From NCBI GenBank assembly GCA_020854035.1, contig JADZGE010000037.1, positions 1 to 43,623 of the forward strand: a stretch of DNA of 43,623 nucleotides, in the 5' to 3' direction. Positions 26,788 through 35,399 of the stretch are shown piece by piece (position 1 is the first letter of the stretch; every line of letters starts with the position of its first letter). The translations under genes and the position numbers were made by a program. The notes under the pieces are model-generated. The model searched no databases. It had not been told where the DNA came from and saw nothing but the letters and a program-made list of their open reading frames with translations. This DNA is from Burkholderiales bacterium. Lineage in GTDB: Bacteria; Pseudomonadota; Gammaproteobacteria; Burkholderiales; SG8-41.

Positions 26788-29220
26788 ATGGCAACGCTAT
26801 TCGCAGTCGAGCCGCAGCCGGCCGGAGGCGCCGACCAGGCGCGCCGCTTCGAGGGGATACTCGCCAGGAGCCGCGACCTCATCGGCGAGCGGCTCGACCA
26901 GGCGGTCGCCACCATGCTCGACAAGGGAAAGGACGCGCTCTCGGCCCGCATTCTCGAGACGCGCAGCCTCCAGGAGCGGCGGCTCTACGAGGAGACGCGC
27001 GGCGTCATCACCGAACAGCGGCCGTTGCTCGAAAAGCAGTTTCGCGCCGCGTGGCTCGCGGAGTTCCGCAAGCGCTGCGACCGCGCGCGCAGGACCGGCA
27101 CGCTCGCCGGGGAGCCCGAGGAGGCGCTGCTCAAGCTCGAGCTCGTCGGCGAGGACGATTACGAGGAGACCCTCAAGTTCAACGCGATGTCGGCGAAGCT
27201 GCGCGCCTACTGCGACGAGGAACTCGTCGCGCTCGACCAGCGCGTGGGCGTGCTGCTCGGGGACGCCAACCTGCAGGCGAACGACAATCCGTTCAGCCCG
27301 CAGGTGATCTGCGACGCCTTCAAGCATTCCTGCCGCCAGGCCGACGCGGATGCCCGCGTGCGGCGGGTGCTGCTGAAGCTGTTCGACGATCACGTGCTCG
27401 ACGACGTGCGCTCCATGTACAAGGCGGTGAACGGACTCCTCGTCGAGAACGCGATCCTGCCCAAGATCCGCTACAGCGTGGCGCGCGCCAAGGACCGGCC
27501 GGCGGCCGGCGCCGGCGTGCCGGCGGCGGGCGCGGACCCCGCCCAGAGCGCGCAGCCGGAGCCGGGGGGCGGCGCGCAGGATTTCTTCAGCGTCCTGCAG
27601 GGACTCATGGCCACGAGTGCCGCGGCAGCGGGCCGCCCAGCGGCCGGCGCTCCCGCGTGGCTGCCGGTCATGACCATTCCGCCGGCCGGCCCCGGCGCGA
27701 TGATGCCGGCCGGCGGCTACGCCGCCCCCGCGGGCGCGGCCGGAATGAACGTGCCGGCCGGGATGCCGGCGGGCGTCTTCGGCGCGGCGGGAGCGGTCGT
27801 GCCGGGCGGTGCACCGCTGCCGCTTCAGGGCGCGGAACTCATGACGTCGCTCACGCGCGTGCAGCACGGCGACCTCTCCGCGGTGGAAGGCGGAATGCCC
27901 GGCGCGCCGTCCGGAATGACCGACACGGTGAACGTCCTGCGCGAACTCCGCGCGACCAGCGTCGGCGCGCGCATGGGCGAGATGGACATCATGACGCTCG
28001 ACATCGTCGCGATGATGTTCGACCAGCTCTTCGACGACCCCAAGGTGCCGAACGGCGTCAAGGGACTGATCGGCCGCATGCAGATCCCGACCCTCAAGGT
28101 CGCGATCGCCGACAAGTCCTTCTTCTCCACGAAATCCCATCCCGCGCGGCGTCTCCTCGACACGCTGGGCGAGATCGCGGCCCGGCTGCCGGCCGGGTTC
28201 GGGCCCGCCGACTCGCTCTTCGCGCGGGTGCGCGACATCCTGCAGGAACTCGTCGAGGGCTTCCAGGCCGACCTCGCCATCTTCACCACCGTGCGCGAGA
28301 AGCTGGAAGGCCTCCTCGCCGAGGAGGACCGGCGCATCGACGAGGAGGCCCGCGCCGCCGCGAAGCGCGTGGAGGAAATGGAAAACCTCGCGGTCGCCAA
28401 GCGCTTCGCCGCCGAAGCGGTGAAGGCGCGCGTCGACGCGCACCGCCTGCCGCGCCCGGTGCTCGATTTTCTCGTGGAGCAGTGGCTGAAGGTGCTCCTG
28501 CTCCTCAACGTGAAGGAAGGCAACGAGAGCGCGGCGTACCGGCGGGGCGTGGCGGCGATGGACGAGCTTATCTGGAGCATCGAGCCGCGGCCGACGCGGG
28601 AGGAGCGCCGGCGGGTCGTGGCGCTTATCCCGGGGCTGGTGAAGCAGCTCGCTGTGGGGCTCAAGACGGCCGGGATAGAGGACAGCGTGCGCAAGCGCTT
28701 CTTCGGCCAGTTGATGCAACTTCACCGCCGGGCGATCACCGCGCCGCCCGAGGAGGACAGCGCACCCGGGGCCGAGGCGCGGCAACCGGCCGCCGCCGAG
28801 GGCGCGCCCGACTTCTCCGCGCCGGTGACCGTCAAGAACCCGTTCGGCGAGGGCAATGTCGATGTCGCCAGCCTCGATCTCGATTTCACGACGCTCGAAG
28901 GCGGCGGGGCGCCCGCGCCGCGCGACGCCGGCGGGGGAGATAACGCCGCCGCGCTGTCGGTCGGCACGTGGGTGGCGTTTCGCGCCTCCGGCGCGGCGGG
29001 GGCGCGCCGCACGGGGCGGCTCATCTTCGTCACGCCGCGGAGGACCCGTTACCTTTTCGCCTTCGACCGGGCCGGCAAGGACATCGACCCTTACACACCC
29101 GGGGAACTCGACCGGCACTTTCGTCTGGGCGAGGCGGCGGTAGTCGAGGAGCCCGCGGAGGACTCGCTTTTCGATCGCATCATGCAGGGCCTGGTCGGAA
29201 GGCTGCGCGCGGCGGCATAG
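26788..29220 (+). CDS. DUF1631 family protein
   Basis: The 810-residue protein has the long helical architecture of DUF1631, a family found mainly in beta- and gammaproteobacteria. Recognisable parts are FSPQVICDAFKHSCRQADAD near residue 170, VLDDVRSMYKAVNGLLVENAILP near 215, LDIVAMMFDQLFDDPKVPNG near 410, the Arg/Glu-rich coiled region near 510-540 and PVLDFLVEQWLKVLLLL near 560. The C-terminal part contains PilZ-like wording (GTWVAFRASGA, RTGRLIFVTPRRTRYLFAF), which could bind cyclic-di-GMP; that is inference. A Gly/Ala/Pro-rich insert spans about 235-360. The start follows TGGAGC. Confidence 0.85.
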   Translation: MATLFAVEPQPAGGADQARRFEGILARSRDLIGERLDQAVATMLDKGKDALSARILETRSLQERRLYEETRGVITEQRPLLEKQFRAAWLAEFRKRCDRARRTGTLAGEPEEALLKLELVGEDDYEETLKFNAMSAKLRAYCDEELVALDQRVGVLLGDANLQANDNPFSPQVICDAFKHSCRQADADARVRRVLLKLFDDHVLDDVRSMYKAVNGLLVENAILPKIRYSVARAKDRPAAGAGVPAAGADPAQSAQPEPGGGAQDFFSVLQGLMATSAAAAGRPAAGAPAWLPVMTIPPAGPGAMMPAGGYAAPAGAAGMNVPAGMPAGVFGAAGAVVPGGAPLPLQGAELMTSLTRVQHGDLSAVEGGMPGAPSGMTDTVNVLRELRATSVGARMGEMDIMTLDIVAMMFDQLFDDPKVPNGVKGLIGRMQIPTLKVAIADKSFFSTKSHPARRLLDTLGEIAARLPAGFGPADSLFARVRDILQELVEGFQADLAIFTTVREKLEGLLAEEDRRIDEEARAAAKRVEEMENLAVAKRFAAEAVKARVDAHRLPRPVLDFLVEQWLKVLLLLNVKEGNESAAYRRGVAAMDELIWSIEPRPTREERRRVVALIPGLVKQLAVGLKTAGIEDSVRKRFFGQLMQLHRRAITAPPEEDSAPGAEARQPAAAEGAPDFSAPVTVKNPFGEGNVDVASLDLDFTTLEGGGAPAPRDAGGGDNAAALSVGTWVAFRASGAAGARRTGRLIFVTPRRTRYLFAFDRAGKDIDPYTPGELDRHFRLGEAAVVEEPAEDSLFDRIMQGLVGRLRAAA

Positions 29221-29233
29221 CGCGCGCTTCGCT

Positions 29234-29337
29234 CGCAGTAATCAGTGGGCAGTAGTCAGTGGGCGGTAAGCAGTGCCCGGTAGCCAGCGCGGCGACGCCC
29301 GCCGCTCCCTGCCACTGGATACCGGATACTGACTACC
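29234..29337. repeat. Inverted heptad-repeat element, no ORF
   Basis: The left arm is seven consecutive 7-base units (29234-29282: CAGTAAT, CAGTGGG, CAGTAGT, CAGTGGG, CGGTAAG, CAGTGCC, CGGTAGC) plus CAG. The right arm is four inverted 7-base units at 29310-29337. The inner arm of 17 bases (29269-29285, two heptads plus three bases) pairs with 29313-29329 at 14 of 17 positions. A GC-rich loop of about 24 bases can form its own stem. The element fills most of the gap between the DUF1631 gene and the acyl-CoA synthetase gene. Its 7+7+3 layout equals that of the two elements in the methylase gene. Confidence 0.75.
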
Positions 29338-29425
29338 TGTCGTCACCTGCGCCGCCCGCGCCGGGTCTGGCGCAAACGCCGCGAACAGTGGAAGATCGGC
29401 GGCTCCCGCAGCCGATTTTCCGCAG

Positions 29426-31525
29426 ATGACCGAACTCCAGCCGCTGCTCAGTCCCCGCTCGATCGCGATACTCGGAGCCTCGACCGATTTCACCAAGGTG
29501 AACGGGCGCCCGCTGAAGTTCCTGCTCGATCGGGGCTACGCGGGGAGGATTTTCCCCGTCAATCCGAAGTACGGGCGCATCGGTGGCCTCGCGTGCTACC
29601 CGGACATCGCGAGCCTGCCGGAGGCGCCCGATCTCGCCATCGTCGCCGTTCCCGCGCGCGCCGTGCCGGATTGCCTCCGTGCGCTCGGCGGGCGCGGCGC
29701 GAAAGCGGCGATCGTTTTCAGCTCCGGCTTCGGCGAAACCGGACCGGCGGGCCGCGCGCTGCAGGAGGAAGCGGTGGCCGCCGCGCGCCGTTCCGGCCTG
29801 CGACTGTGCGGGCCCAATTGCCTCGGTCTCGTCAACGCCTTCGAGAAAGTCATGGCGACCTTCGGCCAGTACGCGGAGGGCGCGACCCCGCCGGGCCCCG
29901 TCGCCTTCGTCACGCAGTCCGGCGCGTTCGGCACCGCGATCGCCGCGCTCGCGCGCCGCCGCGGCCTCGGGCTCGGCTACTTCGTCAACACCGGCAACGA
30001 AGCGGACCTCGATTTCGTGGAGGTGATGCGCGCCGCGCTCGCCGATCCCCGCATCACGACCGGGGCGGGCTACCTCGAGGGGCTCGCGAACGGCGGCGGC
30101 CTGATGGCGCTCGCGGGCGAGGCGTTGCGGGCCGGCAAGCCGATCGTGCTGGCGAAAGTCGGCCGCACCGGGGCCGGGGCGCGCGCCGCGGCATCGCATA
30201 CCGGGGCGCTGGCGGGAGCGGACGCGGTGTTCGACGGCGTGACGAGAGGCGGCGGTATCGTCCGCGCGCGAAACGAAGAGCACATGCTCGACATCGTCGA
30301 AGCGTTCGCGTGCTGCCGGCTGCCCGAAGGCGGCGGGCTCGGCATCGTCACGCAGTCGGGCGGGGCCGGCGTGCTGATCGCCGACCGCGCCGAGGAACTG
30401 GGTCTCGCCGTGCCGGTGCTCGCCCAATCCACGCAGGAGCGCCTGCGCGAGGTGATTCCCGGGTTCGGCGCGAGCACGAACCCGGTCGACGTCACCGGGC
30501 AGTTCGTCGCCGAGCCCGCTCTGCTGCGCGACGCGGTGCGCGTCGTGCTCGACGACCCGCGGGTTCATCTCGCCATCGTCTGGCTGCAGTTGATGGACGC
30601 CCACGTCGAGCGGCTGCTCGCGATTTTCGAGGAGGTGGCGCGACTGGTGCGCAAGCCGTTCGTCGTGTGCTGGGTGGCCGCGCCGGAGCGCGCGCTCGAG
30701 GGCCTGCGCAGGCTCGGCATCGCCGTGCTGCGCGGCGCGGAGCCGGCGGTGGATGCGTGCGCGGCGCTCGTGCGCTTCGCCCGCTCCAGGCGGGACTACC
30801 TCGCGGACGAGCACGCGCGCGCGGTGCTGGCGGCTCGCCCCGGCGCCGCTCCGGCCGCGCTGCCCGGCACGGCCGGAGCGATGCCGGCCCTGGCCGCTCG
30901 CGCGCTGCTCGAAAGTCACGGCATCGCGACCGCCGCCTGCGAACTGGCGGCCGACGCGGAGGCGGCCGTGGCGGCCGCGCAACGCCTCGGATACCCGGTC
31001 GCCGTCAAGATCGAGTCGCCCGATATCGCGCACAAGACGGAGGCCCAGGGCGTCCGGCTGGGGCTGCGCGACGCGGCCGGGGTGCGCGCCGCGTACGCCG
31101 CCGTGATCGACAGCGCCCGGCGTCACGACGCGCGGGCGCGCATCGCCGGCGTCATCGTGCAGGCCATGGCGCGGGGCGAAGTGGAGCTGATCGTGGGTCT
31201 TAAGCGCGATCCCGCGTTCGGCGTCGTCGTGATGGCCGGGCTGGGCGGCATCCACGCCGAGGTCCACCGCGATGCCGTTTTCCGCGCGGCGCCCGTGACG
31301 CCCGCCGAGGCGGAAAGGATGCTCGACGAACTGCGCGGGCGGGCACTTCTCGCCGGCGTGCGCGGCGGACCACCGGTCGATCGCGCCGCGCTCGCCGGAC
31401 TGATCAGCGCCGTTTCGCGGTTCGGGGTCGCCACGGGACCCCGGCTCGAGTCGCTCGATCTGAATCCCGTCCTCGCCGGCCCAGACGGCGCGGTGGCGGT
31501 CGACTGGCTGATGCTGCTCTCGTGA
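29426..31525 (+). CDS. Acyl-CoA synthetase (NDP-forming) family protein
   Basis: The 699-residue protein fuses the alpha and beta parts of the ADP-forming acyl-CoA synthetase superfamily. A CoA-binding domain opens it (RSIAILGASTDFTKVNGRPL), followed by flavodoxin-like ligase domains (FVTQSGAFGTAIAAL, VTQSGGAGVLIADRAEELGL). The phospho-carrier His is expected in AASHTGALAGADAVFDG. The C-terminal ATP-grasp domain starts near residue 490 (LLESHGIATAACELAADAEA, YPVAVKIESPDIAHKTEAQG) and ends in LESLDLNPVL. It would interconvert an acyl-CoA and the acid with ADP and phosphate. The acyl substrate is not evident. The start follows the heptad element by 88 bases. Confidence 0.88.
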   Translation: MTELQPLLSPRSIAILGASTDFTKVNGRPLKFLLDRGYAGRIFPVNPKYGRIGGLACYPDIASLPEAPDLAIVAVPARAVPDCLRALGGRGAKAAIVFSSGFGETGPAGRALQEEAVAAARRSGLRLCGPNCLGLVNAFEKVMATFGQYAEGATPPGPVAFVTQSGAFGTAIAALARRRGLGLGYFVNTGNEADLDFVEVMRAALADPRITTGAGYLEGLANGGGLMALAGEALRAGKPIVLAKVGRTGAGARAAASHTGALAGADAVFDGVTRGGGIVRARNEEHMLDIVEAFACCRLPEGGGLGIVTQSGGAGVLIADRAEELGLAVPVLAQSTQERLREVIPGFGASTNPVDVTGQFVAEPALLRDAVRVVLDDPRVHLAIVWLQLMDAHVERLLAIFEEVARLVRKPFVVCWVAAPERALEGLRRLGIAVLRGAEPAVDACAALVRFARSRRDYLADEHARAVLAARPGAAPAALPGTAGAMPALAARALLESHGIATAACELAADAEAAVAAAQRLGYPVAVKIESPDIAHKTEAQGVRLGLRDAAGVRAAYAAVIDSARRHDARARIAGVIVQAMARGEVELIVGLKRDPAFGVVVMAGLGGIHAEVHRDAVFRAAPVTPAEAERMLDELRGRALLAGVRGGPPVDRAALAGLISAVSRFGVATGPRLESLDLNPVLAGPDGAVAVDWLMLLS

Positions 31526-31545
31526 GGGCCGTGGATCGCGATCAG

Positions 31546-31569
31546 CCGCAGAGGCGCAGAGGGCGCGAA
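31546..31569. repeat. Solitary octad-repeat arm
   Basis: Three 8-base units, CCGCAGAG, GCGCAGAG and GGCGCGAA, lie 20 bases after the acyl-CoA synthetase stop codon. The unit is close to the CCGCGGAG unit of the paired element at 14663-14759. No inverted partner arm is visible nearby, so this may be one end of an element whose other end was lost. Confidence 0.45.
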
Positions 31570-31585
31570 GAAAAGCGCAGGACCG

Positions 31586-31774
31586 TCACTCGCGGACCTG
31601 TTTGACGACCGTCAGACGTGGCCCGGTGCCGCTCGACTCGGCGCGCAGGGCGGGCACGAAGGCGCCGGCCCTCACGTCGAAGACGTGCACCTCGCCGTCC
31701 TCGATGACGTAATGCCAGCCGTGGAGCGAGAACGCGTGCGCCTCCACCTGGCGGCGCACCATCGAGTAATCCAT
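31586..31774 (-). pseudogene. C-terminal remnant of a beta-carbonic anhydrase
   Basis: The 62-codon frame reads MDYSMVRRQVEAHAFSLHGW, then HYVIEDGEVHVFDVRAGAFV and PALRAESSGTGPR. The VRRQVE...LHGWHYVIEDGEVHVFD pattern is what I recall from the C-terminal end of bacterial beta-carbonic anhydrases. The Zn-binding Cys-Asp/His-Cys region is absent because more than half of the protein is missing, and VRRQVE runs directly into the HGW strand with a shortened link. The tail after GTG PR is not family-like. An inverted octad element begins 8 bases upstream of its first codon, so an element-associated deletion is a possible cause. Confidence 0.5.
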
Positions 31775-31782
31775 AAGGGATG

Positions 31783-31856
31783 GGTGATGTGGTGATGCGG
31801 TGATGAAAGTCGTATGCCGTCACTCCATCACTCCATCACTTCGTCACGTCATCACC
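31783..31856. repeat. Inverted octad-repeat element (GGTGATGN units)
   Basis: Left arm: GGTGATGT, GGTGATGC and GGTGATGA at 31783-31806. Right arm, inverted: GTCACTCC, ATCACTCC, ATCACTTC, GTCACGTC and ATCACC at 31819-31856. Twelve bases separate the arms. The element fits exactly between the carbonic anhydrase remnant and the stop codon of the hydroxyacid dehydrogenase gene, 3 bases away. It could form a hairpin of up to 24 imperfect pairs and so might also end the dehydrogenase transcript. Confidence 0.7.
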
Positions 31857-31859
31857 GGT

Positions 31860-32816
31860 TCAGTAGCCCAGCGCGCGGTCGACCGCCGTCGCGAGCGGCT
31901 CGCCGGCGAGGTAGCGCCGCGCGTTCGCGACGAAGATCTCGGCGCAGCGCTCGGCGCGCCTCGCGTGACCGCCGCCGATATGCGGCAGCACGACGATGCC
32001 CTCGGTGCGCCAGAAGGGATGATCGGCGGGCAGCGGCTCCTCGCGGAAGACGTCGAGCATCGCACCGGCGATGGTCTTCGAGCGGACCGCCTCGATCAGA
32101 TCGGCATCCACGATCAGGGCGCCGCGGGCGAAGTTGAGGAGCCAGGCGGAGGGCTTCATCGCGCGCAGGCGCCGCCCGTCGATGAAGTTCTCCGTATCCC
32201 GGGTCGAGGGCAGCAGGAGCAGCACGAAATCGGAGGCGGCGAGCACTTCGTCGGTCGCCTCCGGGGAAAAGACCTTCTCCACGTGCGGCAGCGGCCCCGC
32301 GCGCCGCTTCGTGCCGATCACGCGGAGCTCCAGCGCATGGGCCTTGCGGGCGAGTTCCTGCCCGATCGCGCCGAGCCCGAGTATGCCGAGCGTCCTGCCC
32401 GCGAGCGGCTCGGCCATGCGCTTCACCCACTTGCCCTCGCGCTGCGAGAGCGCGCACTGCATCAGGGGTTTGGCGAGGAAGAAGAGCGCCGCGAGGATGT
32501 TCTCCGGCATCGATTCCCGGTGGGAGCCGCGCGCGCACGCGAGCACGGTGTCCGCGCGCAGGCCGGGGTCCGCGAACCAGTGGTCCATGCCCGCGGTCGA
32601 GCCCTGGATCCACTTCAGCCGCGGCATGGCGGCGAGCGCGCCGGGCGCCGGGTGCCAGGCCAGCAGCACTTCGCAGCGTGCCGCGAGCTCGGGCGAAGGC
32701 TTCTCGTCCGCGCGCACGCCGTGCAACTCGAATGCGTCCGCGAGCCCCGCCGCGGCAAGCGCGCGCTCGTATACCGGAAACTCGTTCATCCACACGACGC
32801 AGACCGGCCTCGCCAT
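31860..32816 (-). CDS. D-2-hydroxyacid dehydrogenase, NAD-dependent
   Basis: The 318-residue protein has the NAD-binding glycine motif GILGLGAIGQELARKA near residue 145. The three catalytic residues are recognisable: Arg in LNFARGALIVD, Glu in LDVFREEPLP and His in IVVLPHIGGGH. The family reduces 2-keto acids such as glyoxylate or hydroxypyruvate, or catalyses the reverse reaction. The Trp-rich opening VCVVWMNEFPVYERAL and the catalytic-domain wording do not settle the substrate. The ATG follows GAGGAA. It is divergent from the MFS gene, with only 52 bases between the two starts, so they may share a regulatory region. Confidence 0.9.
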   Translation of the reverse strand: MARPVCVVWMNEFPVYERALAAAGLADAFELHGVRADEKPSPELAARCEVLLAWHPAPGALAAMPRLKWIQGSTAGMDHWFADPGLRADTVLACARGSHRESMPENILAALFFLAKPLMQCALSQREGKWVKRMAEPLAGRTLGILGLGAIGQELARKAHALELRVIGTKRRAGPLPHVEKVFSPEATDEVLAASDFVLLLLPSTRDTENFIDGRRLRAMKPSAWLLNFARGALIVDADLIEAVRSKTIAGAMLDVFREEPLPADHPFWRTEGIVVLPHIGGGHARRAERCAEIFVANARRYLAGEPLATAVDRALGY

Positions 32817-32868
32817 TTCCTCGATCCCCCCTTGTCCGTGCGCCCGAATCTACCATTATCATCGGCGG

Positions 32869-34098
32869 GTGAGCACCCCCGACGGACCCGGGCATCCCGG
32901 CGCCAGCGACGCGCGCGCCCATCCGTACTGGCGCGCCAACCTCCGCGTGATCCCGGTCGCGAACTTCCTCGGCGCGCTCGGCTTCTCCGTGTCGTTCCCG
33001 TTTCTCCCGCTCATGGTGCGCAATCTCGGCCTGCACGAGGGGCTCGAGACCCGGGTCGGCTGGATGGTGTTCGGGTTTTACATGACGGGCTTCTTCGTGA
33101 CGCCGATCTGGGGCGGCATCGCCGACCATTACGGGCGCAAGATCATGGTGCTGCGCGCGACGCTCGGCATGGGTGTTTGCATGTCGCTCGTCGCGTTCGC
33201 GCCGGACCCGGGATGGTTCGCGGCGCTCTTCGTCGCGATCGGACTCTTCAACGGCTTCGTGCCCGCGGGGATGGCGCTGCTCGTCGCGAATACGCCGCCC
33301 GCGCGCATCGGGCGCGCGCTCTCGACCGCGCAGACCGGCGCCGTGTTCGGCCATACCGTCGGGCCGGCGGCGGGGGCGGGGCTCGCGGTCCTGATCGGCG
33401 AATCGCAGTGGCTTTTCTCGGCAAGCGGCGCGCTCATGCTGGCGGCCGGGATCCTCGTGCTTTTCTTCGTGCACGAAGTAAAGCAGCTCGCGCCCGGCCG
33501 GTGGCGACCGGAATGGATCGGGAGCCTGCGCCAGCTCGTGCGGCTGCCGCGCATGGCACCGCTCTACCTCCTCTCGCTCGTCTTCGCGATGCTGTGGCAC
33601 GGCAGCATTCCCGTTATCACGATCCACATGCTGAACCTCAACGCCGCCCACCCGTCCGGCCCGGACGCGTGGTGGGTCGGTGCCGCCGCGCTCGGGCTCG
33701 GCGTGGCGAGCATCGTCTCGCTGCCGCTGTGGGGCCGGGTGATCGACCGCGTCGGCCCCGCGCGCGTGCTTGCCGCGTCCGTCGCGGGCGCGGCCGTGAC
33801 GCACCTCCCGCTCCTCGCCGTCGATACGCCGGCCGGTCTCGTCGGCTCGCGCGTGGCCTTCGGCCTCGCCGCGGTGGCCATGCAGCCCGCGATCCTGCAG
33901 TTGATCCGCGTCCACGCGCCCGCGGGCATGGACGCGCGCGCCATCGCCTACGCCTCGTCGTTCCAGTTCCTCGCGATGGCGCTCGCGCCGTTCGTTGCGG
34001 GTTACATCGGGCCGGTGTTCGGGCTGAAGGCGTACTTCGCGTTGAACATCGCGCTCACGGTGGCCGCGCTCGTGTTGTGGGTGCGCGCGGCGAGATGA
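32869..34098 (+). CDS. MFS efflux transporter
   Basis: A 409-residue protein of about 12 membrane helices belongs to the major facilitator superfamily. The conserved loop between helices 2 and 3 is visible as GGIADHYGRKIMVLR near residues 82-96, and the later half repeats the pattern as WGRVIDRVGPARVLA. Helix 5 has the GPAAGAGLAVLIGE stretch, resembling the antiporter motif of drug efflux pumps. The GTG at 32869 (STPDGPGHPGASDARAHPYW) gives a short cytoplasmic N-terminus; longer readings overlap the opposite gene. Proton-coupled export is likely; the substrate is unknown. Confidence 0.88.
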   Translation: MSTPDGPGHPGASDARAHPYWRANLRVIPVANFLGALGFSVSFPFLPLMVRNLGLHEGLETRVGWMVFGFYMTGFFVTPIWGGIADHYGRKIMVLRATLGMGVCMSLVAFAPDPGWFAALFVAIGLFNGFVPAGMALLVANTPPARIGRALSTAQTGAVFGHTVGPAAGAGLAVLIGESQWLFSASGALMLAAGILVLFFVHEVKQLAPGRWRPEWIGSLRQLVRLPRMAPLYLLSLVFAMLWHGSIPVITIHMLNLNAAHPSGPDAWWVGAAALGLGVASIVSLPLWGRVIDRVGPARVLAASVAGAAVTHLPLLAVDTPAGLVGSRVAFGLAAVAMQPAILQLIRVHAPAGMDARAIAYASSFQFLAMALAPFVAGYIGPVFGLKAYFALNIALTVAALVLWVRAAR

Positions 34099-34303
34099 TT
34101 TAGGCGCCGGTGAACGCCGATGGAGACGACCGAAACCTGCCGCAGGAACGCAGTCAAGCCGCGGGGATGACGGAGAACCCGCGGTGCAGCCCCTTCGTGA
34201 CGGGGAATTCCCTCCGTGACCATTGTGTACTCCGTGGCCTGACTCGAACGAGTAGCATTACCATGGTCGTCACGCACCGAGCGCGCAAGCACGAGGAGGA
34301 AGC

Positions 34304-35269
34304 ATGAAAGCGATAGTCGCTGCGCCGATCGCCACGCTGATCTTTGCGTACGTGCCAGCGGTGGCGCAGGGCTACCCCGACCGGCCGATCCGCGTCATCG
34401 TGCCGGTGCCCGCGGGCGGCACGCCGGATGTCCTCGCGCGCACCGTGACCCCGCCGCTGTCCGAGGAGCTCGGGCGCCAGCTCGTCGTGGATAACCGCGG
34501 CGGGGCGGGCGGTCGCATCGCCGCGGACCTTGCGGCGCAGGCGGCGCCCGACGGCTACACGCTCTTTCTCTCCAGCCCCGGCGCGCTCACGATCGTGCCG
34601 CACCTCGCGAAGAACGTGCCCTACGATCCGCTCCGGGACTTCGCGCCCGTGAGCCTCGTCTCCACGGGCCCGTTTCTCCTCCTCACGCATCCATCGGTTG
34701 CGGTGAAGACGGTAAAGGATCTCATCGCGCTGGCAAAGGCGCAGCCCGGGAAATTGAACTACGCCTCCGCCGGCAACGGCACCGCCAATCACCTCGCGAC
34801 GGAACTTTTCAAGAGCATGGCGGGCATCGATCTCACGCACGTTCCCTACAAGGGCGCGCCGATGGCGGTGACGGATTTCCTCGCGGGGCGCGTCTCCGTC
34901 ACGTTCAACTCGATCCCGCCGATCCTCGCGCACATACAGGGCGGGCGCGCGCGAGCGCTCGGGGTCGCGGGCGCGAGGCGCTCGCCGCTCCTGCCGGAGG
35001 TGCCCACGATCATCGAAGCGGGCGTGCCGGGCTACGAATCCGGGGCCTGGCTGGGGCTCCTCGCGCCCGCGAAAACGCCGCCCGCGATCATCAAGCGGCT
35101 GCACGAAGCCGTGGTCAAAGTGGTCAACAGGCCCGCCGTGCACGCGAAACTCGAGTCGGTCGGCGCCGAGCCGGTCGGGGACACGCCGCGGGAGTTCGCC
35201 GAACGCATCCGCCGCGAGTACGAGCAGAACGCGAAGATCGTGAAGGCGGCGGGGGTCCGGATCGACTGA
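34304..35269 (+). CDS. TctC/Bug-type tricarboxylate transporter binding protein
   Basis: The 321-residue periplasmic protein has a signal peptide (KAIVAAPIATLIFAYVPAVA) and the Bug-family opening YPDRPIRVIVPVPAGGTPDV. Other family marks are LGRQLVVDNRGGAGGRIAAD, the SPGALTIVPHLAKNVPYDPL segment, and GLLAPAKTPPAIIKRLHEAV. Such proteins bind carboxylates or other small ligands for tripartite tricarboxylate transporters and are greatly expanded in betaproteobacteria. No TctA/TctB membrane genes are nearby, so it is an orphan. The ATG follows GAGGAGGAAG. The preceding 205 bases hold only degenerate CTCCGTG-type repeats. Confidence 0.93.
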   Translation: MKAIVAAPIATLIFAYVPAVAQGYPDRPIRVIVPVPAGGTPDVLARTVTPPLSEELGRQLVVDNRGGAGGRIAADLAAQAAPDGYTLFLSSPGALTIVPHLAKNVPYDPLRDFAPVSLVSTGPFLLLTHPSVAVKTVKDLIALAKAQPGKLNYASAGNGTANHLATELFKSMAGIDLTHVPYKGAPMAVTDFLAGRVSVTFNSIPPILAHIQGGRARALGVAGARRSPLLPEVPTIIEAGVPGYESGAWLGLLAPAKTPPAIIKRLHEAVVKVVNRPAVHAKLESVGAEPVGDTPREFAERIRREYEQNAKIVKAAGVRID

Positions 35270-35280
35270 GTGAGGATCGG

Positions 35281-35308
35281 CCGCAGAGCCGCGGAGGGCG
35301 CGGAGAGG
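35281..35308. repeat. Solitary octad-repeat arm
   Basis: CCGCAGAG, CCGCGGAG and GGCGCGGA follow one another from 35281, 12 bases after the stop of the Bug gene, ending in GAGG. The middle unit equals that of the paired element at 14663-14759. No inverted arm is seen close by. Confidence 0.45.
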
Positions 35309-35399
35309 GGCGCGTCGGTCACGAGCCCCTGTCGAACTGTCCGACAGGCGTCCTGATGCCGGGTCGTAGAAGCGGCCCTCCCCCTCCGCCCTGTCAGGA

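Noticed and set aside
26797..29118. 773-residue minus-strand frame
   Set aside because: Antisense shadow of the DUF1631 gene.
29234..29337. CRISPR array
   Set aside because: Units are 7 bases without spacers, arranged as inverted arms, not direct repeats of 24-40 bases with unique spacers.
34150..34250. Another paired octad element before the Bug gene
   Set aside because: CTCCGTG-like units are present near 34213-34240, but the expected inverted arm is too degenerate to support.
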